NCBI GenBank assembly: GCA_018857735.1
Contig: JABMCL010003682.1
Coordinates: forward strand, 1 to 64,000
From: Alviniconcha marisindica
Taxonomy: Eukaryota; Mollusca; Gastropoda; Provannidae
Reading direction: 5' to 3'
Length of the DNA stretch: 64,000 nt
The stretch's first letter is position 1; the number at the start of each line of letters is the position of its first letter. A program made the position numbers and the translations under genes. The notes under the pieces are model-generated. The model saw nothing but the letters and a program-made list of their open reading frames with translations. It was not told the origin of the DNA and made no database searches. Shown here piece by piece: positions 53,731-64,000 of the stretch.

Positions 53731-54125
53731 CACAGTACACTGTGGTATCAGTGTCTGTAAATGTAATAACTGTATGTGTTATCCAATACACTGTGCTACC
53801 AGTGTTTGTAATAACGGTGTGTGCTATCCAGTAAAGTGTTATCAGTGTCTGTAACAACCGTGTGTTATCCAATACACTGTGTTATCAGTGTCTGTAACAA
53901 CTGTGTGTTATCCAATACACTGTGTTATCAGTGTCTGTAACAACTGTGTGTTATCCAATACACTGTGTTATCAGTGTCTGTAACAACTGTGTGTTATCCA
54001 ATACACTGTGTTATCAGTGTCTGTAAAAACTGTGTGTTGTCCAATACACTGTGTTATCAGTGTCTGTAAAAACTGTGTGTTATCCAATACACTGTGTTAT
54101 CAGTGTCTGTAAAAACTGTACATAC
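53731..54125 (+). repeat. Minisatellite, ~41-bp unit, ~9 copies
   Basis: The unit carries tgtgttatccaatacactgt and gttatcagtgtctgtaacaac. Early copies are more diverged. Confidence 0.93.
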
Positions 54126-54439
54126 ACCCAGGATCTCTCATAAGGAAGTCAGCCAGGCAAATGAACAAAATAATTAGCTTACAGTAAGTATGTATGTGCA
54201 ACAACTAATGTGTCATCAGTACATCCAGCCAAGAGGCACCACTCTTTTGATAGCAAGTTTTATGGAACAGGTGAGAATCGTTTCCATTTGGGGAGCTCTC
54301 AGTCACAGAAGTATCCAGGTTGATGAGAGTGAGAGACTTGAACAGTCCTGCAAATCTTTCCAATGCTTGGGCCTCGCCACACTTTTGTCAGATTTACATC
54401 AGTGTTTGGAGGACCCTGTCTCCTGGCAACATGTTGATT

Positions 54440-55425
54440 GCCTGGATAAGTGTCACAAAGGTTGTCAGAAGGTGTTTCACTAATCTGTCTGGGTAAGTGT
54501 CACAGAAGGTGTTTCACTAACCTATCTGGATAAGTATCACAGAAGGTGTTTCACTAATCTATCTGGATAAGTGTCACATAAGGTGTTTCACTAATCTATC
54601 TCGATAAGTGTCACAGAAGTGGTTAGAAGGTGTCTCACTTATCACTTATCTGTCTATCTAGGAGGTGTCTCACTAATCATGTCTATCTGGATAAGTGTCA
54701 GAAGTTGTCAGAAGGTGTCTCACTAATCTGTCTATCTGGATAAGTGTCACGAATGTTGTCAGAAGGTGTCTCACTAATCTGTCTATCTGGATAAGTGTCA
54801 CGAAGGTTGTCAGAAGGTGTCTCACTAATCTATGTGGGTGTGTCACATAAGTTGTCAGAAAGTGTCTCACTAATCTATCTGGATAAGTGTCAGAAGTTGT
54901 TAGAAGGTGTCTCACCAATCTGTCTATCTGGGTAAGTGTCACATAAGTTGTCAGGTGTCTTATTAATCTATCTGGGTAAGTGTCACATAAGTTGTCAGAA
55001 GGTGTCTCACTAATCTATCTGGGTGTCACAGAAGTTGTGAGAAGGTGTCTCACTAATCTGTCTATCTGGGTAAGTGCCACAGAAGGTGTCTCACTAATCT
55101 ATCTGGATAAGTGTTACAGAAGTCGTTAGAAGGTATTTCATTGATCTGTCTCTGTGGATAAGTGTCACAAAGGTTGTTAGAAGGTGTCTCATTGATTGAT
55201 ATATCTGGATAGTGTTACAGAAGTTGTTAGAAGGTGTCTCATTGATTGATCTATGGGGATAAGTGTCAGAGGTTGTTAGACGGTATCTCACTAGCCTATC
55301 TGGAGTCTATCACAGAAGTTATCAGGTCTCTGTCTGGATAAGTGTCACCGAGGTTGTTAAAAGGTATCTCACAAGTCTGTCTGGATAAGTGTTACACAGG
55401 TTGTCAGGAGGTATCTCACTAGTAT
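54440..55425 (+). repeat. Irregular minisatellite, ~45-60-bp unit, ~18-20 copies
   Basis: Recurrent words are tctatctggataagtgtcac, agaagttgtcagaaggtgt and ctcactaatctgtc. The ancestral phrase appears at 54435-54490 (gcctggataagtgtcacaaa). Copies differ by loss of whole words. Confidence 0.9.
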
Positions 55426-55774
55426 ATTCCCCCCTCATTTGACCCACGCAATCCTAGCAAGCACAGTGTATCTGATACGGTTGCAATGGCTGGGGCTTTC
55501 CACAGCAATGGGTGTGGACGTGTGCATTCAGTATTGACACTACAGCAGCTGTCGGCATGCGTAGACAATGTGGACGGAAACCTGATCAGCCTCAGAGATT
55601 GCAGTGGAATTCTGCTGTAATATGCGTTTTTAGTATGTACTGTGAACAGTAAGAATAGCTTATAGAAACATTGGTGGGTAGAGCAGCTATGTTGTAGCAG
55701 GCCTTCCGAGGGAAGGTGACCTGAATTCCTGTGGGAAAATACCCCAGGTGGCACAGTAACATGTACACACACAT
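55426..55774. other. Non-coding stretch
   Basis: No gene is recognised. A minus-strand frame here is continuous with the CA repeat and has no recognisable domain. Confidence 0.35.
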
Positions 55775-55781
55775 GTACATG

Positions 55782-55849
<68 letters not shown>

Positions 55850-55888
55850 ATCACACACACACACACATCACACACACAACACACACAC

Positions 55889-55933
<45 letters not shown>

Positions 55934-55984
55934 CATGCACATACACTCACACACACACACACACACATGCACATACACTCACAC

Positions 55985-56032
<48 letters not shown>

Positions 56033-56048
56033 TGCATGCACACTCACA

Positions 56049-56081
<33 letters not shown>

Positions 56082-56151
56082 GCATGGATACACATGCATG
56101 CACACACAACTGTGTACACACCCAACAGATACATACCCATGCATGTACCAC

Positions 56152-56201
<50 letters not shown>

Positions 56202-56205
56202 TTGA
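55775..56205. repeat. (AC)n microsatellite complex
   Basis: About 430 bp of (AC)n interrupted by caacac, catgcacatacactc and acgcatgcatgcac. A duplicated phrase (catgcacatacactcacac) occurs at 55934 and 55968. Confidence 0.95.
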
Positions 56206-56698
56206 ATCTGATGATGACTGAATGGATAGTGGATCATTTAGGAACAGGTGTGATTGTTCATTGGCTGTACCAGTGACTGGTTGACAGCTCATTTCTGGTA
56301 ATGATACATAAATAGGTGAATCACTGATAAAGAGATGGATTAATAAAAACATATATAGATTGATTATTTGCTACATGCTGTTTTTGATTAATTTATTGGC
56401 TATTTATAGATTTTGTACAAATGACTAGTTTGTCTGGCTGCTGAAATTTAATCCCCATGTTTAAGTATTGTTACCTTGTTTCAGTAATTAATCAATATAT
56501 TTTTCTTGTGTATCTACATATTGTTAGCTGTCATATATTTATATATGTATTACTTTCTTGAACATGTTACTATCAATTTTTTTTCTTCAGGCTAAATGCA
56601 GAAAATGGAGAATGTTGTAAAGTGCCGTGAGTTTGTGTACACCAGAGAATAGTGTTATAGATGCAAACATTATTTATTATTATTATATTCAGAGAATC
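56206..56698. other. AT-rich intergenic stretch
   Basis: The only structure seen is a LINE/SINE-like end (gtgccgtgagtttgtgtaca then attattattatta) near 56620-56692. Confidence 0.4.
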
Positions 56699-56860
56699 AG
56701 AGTTCAGGAGCTGTGTGAAAGTCGAGGTGGCCGTCCTGGGCTTTCCGTCCTAATGAGCCTTATGGTTTCTGTGGACGTAAAGCAACATTGAACTGTGCTT
56801 TGGCATTGGTCACAGTTTGTCCCTAATATGTCAACCAACATCTGAGGACATGAAGCTCTA
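56699..56860 (+). repeat. Dispersed repeat family A, plus copy
   Basis: Homologous to 12345-12500 over its whole length and to 3719-3866 in reverse. Confidence 0.8.
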
Positions 56861-56884
56861 CTTCACCACCATTCAGAGAATTTT

Positions 56885-57050
56885 GTGAGCTGGTTTGGCC
56901 TAGCAGTAAGGCTGGTAAGCAGAAGGCCTTTGGTTTGAATCTGCTTCGGCTCTCCTTTTTCTTCACAAGTTGTGGTCTGTGGACACTGTCTTGTGACTTT
57001 GTCCCTCACAATTATGAAACATTAAAATGGCTCTCATTGTTGCCCACCTT
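56885..57050 (+). mobile_element. tRNA-derived SINE copy 2
   Basis: Same order as 3050-3213: tggcctagcagtaaggctgg (A box), ggtttgaatctg (B box), cttcggctctcctttttct, ttgtggtctgtggacactg, cttgtgactttgtccctcac and aaaatggctctcattgttgc. It sits 25 bp after a family A copy. Confidence 0.75.
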
Positions 57051-57094
57051 AATGCAGAAGTCATTCTGGTGGTGACAGTGTAGTGATAGGTGTA

Positions 57095-57205
57095 TATAAT
57101 CTCCCTCTCTCCCCACCTCCATACCCCCTTCCCCCCTTCTCCCCATCCCTAATAAGCCTTATGGAGTTTCTGTGGACATTAAGCACCATGTTTACCTACT
57201 TACTT
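57095..57205 (+). repeat. SINE-like core fragment
   Basis: ccccacctccatacccc lead, then ccctaataagccttatgg and tttctgtggacattaagcac with tacctacttactta. The same arrangement occurs at 15345-15425 and in part at 2725-2780. Confidence 0.65.
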
Positions 57206-57594
57206 ATTCGGAGAACTGAACTATTAGTCTGAAAGGAGGTTTTTTTGAGAGTGTGAAAGCCTGAAACATCTTACTGCAGTGAAACCACTGATGCACAACC
57301 ACCCTGGCTGATGAGCGACCACTGGTGTTTCAAAACCACTTTTTCAGAAATTTCCCCTTTATGTTTCCATGGGAATGCACCCCCTACCAAAGACTACCCA
57401 AAAGTTTTTAGACCACCTTTGCTTGACCTTCAAAGTGATGTATATAAGAGGGGTTCCACTGTGGTATGGTGTATTACTAAAGCATACAAGAGGATTTTAT
57501 AGTACTGCAAGTCTTGATGTACTCTCACATGTAGCAGTTACTCCCTCAAGGAAGAATAGTGTTTATATTGTTGTGTATTACAGAACAATCCAGG

Positions 57595-57599
<5 letters not shown>

Positions 57600-57666
<67 letters not shown>
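57600..57666. repeat. (GA)n microsatellite
   Basis: About 66 bp of pure (GA)n. Confidence 0.97.
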
Positions 57667-57667
<1 letters not shown>

Positions 57668-58024
57668 GCCCTAATGACATGCATTTTGTATGAAAGGAGG
57701 AAATGTAATTTCTCCCTGACTGTTGATACTTGAAGAAGCATGGAATCAGAGGGGTGGAATCAAGCTAAATATTTGATGGACAGGGGGCATCTTTCAGGGT
57801 ACTTAATCAACACCTGTTGCATAATTGATGCAGGCCTTACCTGTGCGTTACAGGGAAGAACTTTGACTGACGGCTGTTTCTGTTCTCAGACTGCAGATGC
57901 CATAGGATGTGCAGCGATGTGCTTGGGATGTTTGCTGCAGTTGGGGGATATTTGATTTGTATGAGAGTACTGGGAGCAGATCATTGAGTCAATACATGTT
58001 AGTCTGTTTTGGGGTTTGATTGGG

Positions 58025-58405
58025 TTGTTTTGAACCCTTTTCAAATAGTTTGTTTTTGTTTGAGATTTATCTTTCGATCAGCTACCTTTGACATTATTCA
58101 GGCACAGTTTAGTGTTTTCTTCTTCTTCTTCTTTTTCTGTACCCTTTTCAAATGGTTTGACTTATTTTTTTGATCAGCTGCCCTTGACATCATTCAGGCA
58201 CAGTTTAGTCTTCTTCTTTTTCTGAACCGTTTTCAAATGGTTTGTTTTTGTTTGAGACTTACCTTTTGATCAACTGCCTGACATTATTCAGGCATAGTTT
58301 TGTCTTTTCTTCTTCTTTTTTAAATTTTTATATCATTTTCAAATGGTTTGATTTTGTTTGAGACTTATTTTTTGATCAACAGCCTTTGACATTATTCAGC
58401 CAGAC
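58025..58405 (+). repeat. Minisatellite, ~85-110-bp unit, 4 copies
   Basis: The unit carries ttttcaaatggtttg, tttttgtttgagacttat, ttttgatcaactgcc, tgacattattcaggcacag and a cttcttctttttct tract. Confidence 0.85.
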
Positions 58406-58609
58406 ACAACCTCACCAGTGGGCAAAGCCTTTCAAATAGAAATGTGTTCTGGTGAAATTTAAGAACACTGTATTCTATTTACTTCAGATTTGTGTTGTAT
58501 ATAGTACTTAGTAGCCATGGAACAAGAATGTCATCAGAATTTAGATACCAGTGGAGTGTTGATGTTATGCAAATTGGAGATTATTGTACTGCACTGTAAG
58601 TCTGAGGGT

Positions 58610-58745
58610 GTAAAGGCTGTGAATGTGTCTTTGTAAAAGCCTGTGGATATGTGTATGTTTGTAAAAGCCTGTAGATATGTCTACATTTGTAAAAGCCAGT
58701 GGGTGTATCTATCTTTCTTAAAGCCTGTGGATGTGCCTGCTATTC
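58610..58745 (+). repeat. Minisatellite, ~35-bp unit, 4 copies
   Basis: The unit carries tttgtaaaagcctgtgg and atatgtctatg, with progressive divergence to the right. Confidence 0.8.
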
Positions 58746-58869
58746 ATGTGGATACCAGTATGTGCATCCACAGTTGCGGTTCCCAAGTGACTGAAGACGT
58801 GTAGGTGACTGAGTCTATGAAATTGTTTGTGGTAAGTTTTAGTCTCTTAAAATCTCTCCATTCTTTTTC

Positions 58870-59640
58870 TTGTTAGGTTGGGGCTAGCTGGCTCGTTTAT
58901 GGTGTTAGCTGCTGGTATCATGTTGCTGGTTGTTTGTTACTGACTGGTTGCTGGTTGTTTGTTACTGGCTGGCTTCATATTGCTGGTTGTTTATTACTGA
59001 CTGCTTGTCATTTGATACCAACTGGTTGTTGCTGACTGGTTGCTGGTTGGTTGTTGCTTACTGGTTGGTCAGTTGTTGCCAGCTGGTTGCTTGTTACTGA
59101 CTGGGTTCTGGTTTCATGTTGCTGATTGTTTGTTACTGGCTGGTTGCTGGTTGTTTGTTACTGACTCATCATTGGTTTCATGTTGCTGGCAGATTGTTAA
59201 TGGCTGGTTTCTTGTTGCTGCTTGTTGGTTACTGAGTGGGTGCTTGTTGCTTGCTACTGACTGGTTTTTGGCTGTTTGTTGCTGAATGTTGCTGGTTGGT
59301 TGTTGCTGGCTCATTTCATGTTGCTGGTGTTTTTTATTGAATTTTTTTATTGACTGGTTGCTTTTTGTCTGGTACTGACTGGTTTCTGGTTATTTGTTGC
59401 TGACTGGTTTCTGGTTATTTGTTGCTGACTGGTTGCTGGTTATTTGTTGCTGACTGGTTGCTGGTTGGACGTTACTGGCTTGTTGCTGGTTGCTTGATGT
59501 TGCTGGTTGTTGTTTGCGATGGTTAATTGGTTCTTTTTGCTGCTTGATGGCTGGCTGTTTGTGTTGTTTGTTGCTGGTTATTTCTTTGACAGTTGCTGAG
59601 TTCATTTTGCTGATTTGTCACTAGTTGTTTGCTGGTCATT
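58870..59640 (+). repeat. Minisatellite, irregular ~22-26-bp unit
   Basis: The words ctggttgctggtt, tgtttgttactgac and ggtttcatgttgctg are shuffled over nearly 800 bp. Frames encoding Asn-Gln or Leu-Leu-Ala repeats here are artefacts. Confidence 0.88.
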
Positions 59641-60540
59641 GTTGCTTACTTTCTGGTCAGCTTGTTCTGGCTGCTCGTTTCCTCGTTGTTTCATGTTGCA
59701 GGTTGCTAGGCTGTGTTGTGCATATATTGATTTGGGGTTAATTTTTCCATGACCTTGATATGGTAATTAGGCAGTTTCTGTCTAGCGTTGGATCTAAAAC
59801 TGCAAACTCAACAGTTGTTTGGCTTTTTAAACACATTGAATTAGAGCTTTCCTTGTTTCGTATAATAAAGAAATAAATCTATCATTCATGTCTTAAGACA
59901 TTTTATCTGCTTATAAACCTTTTTTGATATGAGGTCTTGCACAGACAAGGACAATATATATCACACATAAAAGCATTGCACTTCAGACTCAAAGAAATTT
60001 GTCTGTCAAGAAGAGTACAGTTACAACCAGACATGAGAACAGCTGCATTGCATGTTGAGTACATTTGTACCAGCATCGAATTTTCTTCAGTGCAGTAGTA
60101 GTAGTAACACTGCTACAGAAGCTAGATAGTTTGTAGTGAGAGATGGGTGGGTGGAGGGGGGGGGGGGGGGGAGAAGACAACAACAACAACAAAATTAATG
60201 TCATTTGTCTGTTACAAGCCAAATAAACACATGTGCATTTGACCCGATCATTTCTCAGCAGAAAACTGTCACAAAATCCTGACTAATAATATGATCAATA
60301 TCTCACTCGGATAGACCTAATGTCACAATAGCCCTGCTTCAGTCAATCAATAGGACTCCCTCCCAATCGGAGTTCCGCCCGGTCCAGCTGTTGCCACACC
60401 TTGGGCTGTGGTAAGTGGGGGTGCAGTCATGCATGCCTCACACACTGCCTTCCGGTGAGGCTGTGCTGCTCTATTTGCTGGTGATGGGTGTGAGTCCAGC
60501 CGGCCCCGCCCCGTGGGATGAGTGTGCTTTAGGGTTTCGC
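59641..60540. other. Intergenic stretch with a G-run
   Basis: A G-run lies at about 60157-60170. The interval 60355-60530 is comparatively GC-rich (gccggccccgcccc near 60499) and could belong to the upstream region of the gene starting near 63042. No exon is recognised. Confidence 0.35.
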
Positions 60541-60690
60541 TTCTTTAGTGCACCTTAGGTTCTGCTGGTTCGGAAGGGTGCTGCTCTGTGTCTTTACTGC
60601 ACCATAAGTTCTGCTGGTTCGGAAGGGTGCTGCTCTGTGTCTTTAGTGCACCTTAGGTTCTGCTGGTTCCGAAGGGTGCTGCCGTGAATC
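60541..60690 (+). repeat. Tandem repeat, ~55-bp unit, 3 copies
   Basis: The unit carries ctttagtgcacc(t/a)taggtt, ctgctggttcggaagggtgc and tgctctgtgt. Confidence 0.9.
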
Positions 60691-61155
60691 TTTGGAATTG
60701 ACATCAGTCCAAGCTGTCAGTTTGTGGAATAATAACGAATAACGAATAATAATAACGAATGTGAAAAAATGCTCTCCGGTCCGGTTCTGTCTGCTTTAGA
60801 TTTATGTTAACCACTGTTGCGCGTAGTCAGTGAAAATGATGACAGATGTCACATTGTGTTTATTGGTGTTTGCGGTCATCAACACGTGATTTGTTGGGAC
60901 ATTTTATTAATTGCATGTGCTGCTTTTGAAGTCTTCTGAATTGATGTCAGTCCAAGTTGTCAGTCACTTTTATGTTATGTTTATTGCTGTTTGCAGTTCA
61001 GTGACATTGATCAGCACGTGAATTGCCGGTTGGGACGTTTTGTGTATTGTGTTTGCACTTCAGTGAAAAGTGGTAATAATGTCTGTTTTACATTATGTTC
61101 ATTGCTGTTGCAGTTCAGTGAAGATGGTTGATATGTGAATTGTTGGGACATTTTC
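60690..61155 (+). repeat. Dispersed internal repeats
   Basis: The phrase gaattgatgtcagtccaag(t/c)tgtcagt occurs near 60697 and 60940, and variants of ttgttgggacattttat and ttgcagttcagtga recur several times. This suggests decayed tandem duplication. Confidence 0.55.
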
Positions 61156-61159
61156 ATGA

Positions 61160-61545
61160 GTTTGTGGATGAGATACAATACTGAGACAAGAAGATACAGA
61201 TGGGACATGTTCATGGGGTTTGTGGATGAAATACAATACTGAGACAAGGAGATACAGATGGGACATGTTCATGGAGTTTGTGGATGAAATTTAATACTGA
61301 GACAAGGAGATACAGATGGGACATGTTCATGGAGTTTGTGGATGAGGTTCAATACTGAGACAAGAAGATACAGATGGGACATGTTCATGGAGTTTGTGGA
61401 TGAGATACAATACTGAGACAAGGAGATACAGATGGGACATGTTCATGGAGTTTGTGGATGAGATACAATACTGAGACAAGGAGATACAGATGGGACATGT
61501 TCATGGAGTTTGTGGATGAGATACAATACTGAGAGATACAGATGT
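61160..61545 (+). repeat. Minisatellite, ~58-bp unit, ~6-7 copies
   Basis: The unit carries gagacaaggagatacagatg, ggacatgttcatggagtttg and tggatgagatacaatact. The copies are highly similar. Confidence 0.95.
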
Positions 61546-63041
61546 TTACCCAGGGGTAGATGCATGCCTTTGAACCAGGTAAGCCAGTCCTTTCAAATCT
61601 CCGTAATGTGTGAAGGTGTTTTAGTTTATGTATGTCCTGGTCTTTTGGTGTTTGGTAGTTACCTTACTTACTAGATGTTTTTGATCAATAGTGCTGCTGT
61701 TGTTGCATGTGATTACATGCCCTGTGCATTTCCTCATTCGGAAAACACTTTCTTCTTCTTCTTCCATTAGGAATAGCACAGTCAGCATTTTGAGTATTCT
61801 GCTACTATTGTGCATCAGCTGTGTGTTTCCATGACTCCAGACCCACAATGGAGTACTGTGGATGCAGAAATCAAAGTCTCCCATGTTTAGAGCCCAGAGT
61901 TTACGCATGTTCTCCCTTTAAATCCTGGAGTAGGTCACAATATTGCCACATATGCTTTGTCCATTGCCAACAATTTCTTCCTTGTCCCAGTTTCTACCCT
62001 CCTAGTTCATTCACCTTCATTTTCTCCAAATCCTCCCCCTATGTTTTAATTGTGTTAGTTTTAGCTAGTTTTGTTCCATAGCTTGCAGAATAAATAGGTC
62101 ACTATGCTCATAGTCACAAGTAGTTTAACTTTAAGCACATTCCCATGGTGAGTGCCTGCAGAATATAAAGAGGTACCAAAACATGTGTTATTGTGCACTG
62201 ATGGAGAGATGGATGGTTTGGTTTATAATGATGTAACAACAATTAGACAAACTTGTGATTTAATGACCTATGTTGGTGTAAAAAAATGTTGAACATGTGG
62301 TTTGTCTTGAGGTGGCCCTGTGCTGTTGATGCGACATTAAAATCCAAGAACTAATAAACTACAGCATGCTGTTGACAGGATGGTAAAATCCACTACATAG
62401 GTAACTACACCAATTCCATGCCACCAGCCATCAGGTCTTCTCCTATTAAAAAGGTGGTCAGCTAATCTGTAGTGTGTATTGATGTTAGTCCATGCTGTGC
62501 ACACCAAAGTGAGTTGGGTACTGGTGAGTCTGCACAAGTTTGGACACAGAAGAACTGGAAAATGATCCTTCACCTTGTCACATCCATGAGTCAAACCGTA
62601 GCCACCAGATTTACAGTCCACCATGCTAGCTAACCATCTGCAAACTCCCACCAAGAGAGCACAGAAAATGCCTGTTTAGACAGGGATGAACGCTCAACAT
62701 CAGCACAAACACTGCTCCTGTCACTCAGCACTTTTCATTGAAATTCCGTTTTATTTAATTTATAGGATTTTTTTAATGTTTGATTCATAGGTTTCTCTTG
62801 ATGAGACCAGAGAACAACGTACAGCTATTAACTAGGACCCAGCCAGGTTGGATGTGGAGATCTATGCTGTACAGAATACTAGCACATGACTGTCAGGGCC
62901 TCTTCATCTCCTGTTTCACTTGATTCTGCAATGCACAAACCAGGACAAACCAGAATGACTTATGATCTAGCCCTATTATAAATCAATGTTCTTAATGCAA
63001 TACTCTGGTGTTCACTTTGGTTTTCTTTGCTTGCATTACAG
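61546..63041. other. Intergenic or upstream stretch
   Basis: No conserved exon is recognised on either strand. The right end (gctttttctttgcttgcattacag-like, in pieces tttctttgc and ttgcattacag at 63022-63041) is a good 3' splice site for the next exon. Confidence 0.4.
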
Positions 63042-63054
63042 TCAATTAAGCAGC

Positions 63055-63246
63055 ATGATGGGACAGCAGAGGATGCTCCAAGAAAAGGCTGTGGCAGCCG
63101 TGGTCATGGTGATCTTGGTGAACAGCGCTGCAGGTCAGATGATCCGCTTCTTTGATGAGTCGTTCAACGTCAAGGAGGGAGATGAGTTCACCGTACGAGT
63201 GGAACTCTTGGGAACCATCACTGAAAATGTCCGCGTCATTGTGGAG
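63055..63246 (+). CDS. First coding exon of a secreted or membrane protein with a Calx-beta-like segment (partial)
   Basis: An acceptor at 63041 (ttgcattacag) opens an exon with two ATGs (63055, 63058) and 64 codons, ending in phase 0 at a consensus donor (gtgagt at 63247). Residues 12-28 (AVAAVVMVILVNSAAGQ) form a signal-peptide core. The mature part begins MIRFFDESFNVKEGDEFTVRV. The pattern F....V.EGD..TV.V...G........V is the opening strand pattern of Calx-beta domains, found in large extracellular receptors and FRAS/FREM or ADGRV1-type proteins. Later exons lie beyond the window, so the family assignment is tentative. Confidence 0.6.
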
Positions 63247-63423
63247 GTGAGTGGGAGTGTTCCCTACACCCCCCCTCACCCCACCACATCACCCGCTCTC
63301 TTCATCAATCCCTTATGCAACCAATGCTTAGGTCAATGATAGTGTTAGGATTAGGTGCACATATAATGTCATTTAATATCTTTGCCTCATTACTTCTTTC
63401 TGTCACACAGCTGTGGCTGATTC

Positions 63424-63775
63424 TAGGGGATGAAATGTGCCTCAAGCACTCGACTATAGACAGGGGATGAAATGTACCACAAAAACACAGCTGTAGCCTG
63501 GGAATGAAATGTACCACAAAAACACAACTGTAGCCTGGGGATGAAATGTACCACAGAAACACAGTTGTAGCCTGGGGATGAAATGTACCACAAAAACACA
63601 ACTGTAGCCTGGGGATGAAATGTACCACAAAAACACAACCGTAGCCTGGGGATGAAATGTACCACAGAAACACAACCGTAGCCTGGGGATGAAATGTACC
63701 ACAGAAACACAACTGTAGCCTGGGGATGAAATGTACCACAGAAACACAACTGTAGCCTGGGGGATGAAATGTGCT
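63424..63775 (+). repeat. Minisatellite, 37-bp unit, ~9 copies
   Basis: The unit carries gtagcctggggatgaaatgt and accacagaaacacaact. It lies in the first intron of the partial gene. The long minus-strand frames with CFCGTFHPQAT repeats are artefacts of a unit length that changes frame. Confidence 0.95.
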
Positions 63776-64000
63776 ACAAGCACAAAACAGTAGACAGAGT
63801 TCAGAGGCTAGAAACTTTAAAACTGTACACAAAATGCTTAAAGTTAAAAGTGATACTTCCTTGAAGCAGTGAATTAGCTGGTCATCAGTGTAGCTCAGTG
63901 TAGCACTACAGCCAAATGGCAGATGAAAGCCTGTTCATTTATCTGCCCACCTATCTGCATCATTTGCTGTTTTGCATCCCTGTATTTGTCATTGCATCTG

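Noticed and set aside
57740..57955. 71-codon Cys-containing open frame
   Set aside because: No signal peptide, no known family and no neighbouring exon.
62337..62654. 105-codon minus-strand frame
   Set aside because: No recognisable motif and no splice support. Probably part of an unidentified repeat.
63305..63832. Minus-strand frames with repeated CFCGTFHP units
   Set aside because: They come from the 37-bp minisatellite, which moves through three frames. No other coding signal is present.

Overview
This window is animal genomic DNA. Genes are split by many GT-AG introns, open frames in the gaps are short, and microsatellites, minisatellites and dispersed repeats dominate. Dense (AC)n and (GA)n tracts, tRNA-derived SINEs, LINE 3' ends and inverted-repeat elements fit a mollusc or other lophotrochozoan. 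The repeat landscape points that way but does not prove it, and no species is claimed.

Three complete conserved genes could be assembled exon by exon, with every splice phase agreeing. A cyclophilin B-type ER peptidyl-prolyl isomerase (PPIB) lies at 15835-22711 on the plus strand with 5 exons and 212 aa. A mitochondrial PTCD2 (pentatricopeptide repeat domain protein 2) lies at 24848-32321 on the minus strand with 9 exons and 400 aa. A zinc sorbitol dehydrogenase (SORD) lies at 32680-48914 on the plus strand with 9 exons and 349 aa. PTCD2 and SORD are head to head with 358 bp between start codons, so they probably share a promoter. PPIB and PTCD2 converge. A fourth gene begins at about 63042: a signal peptide followed by a Calx-beta-like segment, cut off by the window end. 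Two weaker minus-strand candidates lie at 4831-4919 and 9005-10129.

Layout: 1-15 kb holds three blocks of a roughly 90-bp satellite, SINE copies, a GGATCCG-rich block and CA/GA repeats. 15.8-24.2 kb is PPIB with inverted-repeat elements in its introns and 3' UTR. 24.8-32.3 kb is PTCD2 with LINE 3' ends in its introns. 32.7-48.9 kb is SORD, swollen by minisatellites. 49-63 kb is repeat-rich with no gene recognised.

The most striking observation is in SORD. Three separate minisatellites appear to be amplified copies of its own exon boundaries. The 55-bp array (about 60 copies) carries the intron 2 3' splice site up to the real acceptor of exon 3. The 41-bp array (about 39 copies) carries the intron 7 3' splice site plus the first 13 bases of exon 8. 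The 61-bp array after exon 3 carries the end of exon 3 with its 5' splice site, whose GT is lost in the copies read. Both acceptor arrays present many apparently intact decoy acceptors just upstream of the real one, and using a decoy leads to an early stop codon. SORD also has a likely GC-AG intron and keeps four cysteines for a structural zinc that the human enzyme lacks.
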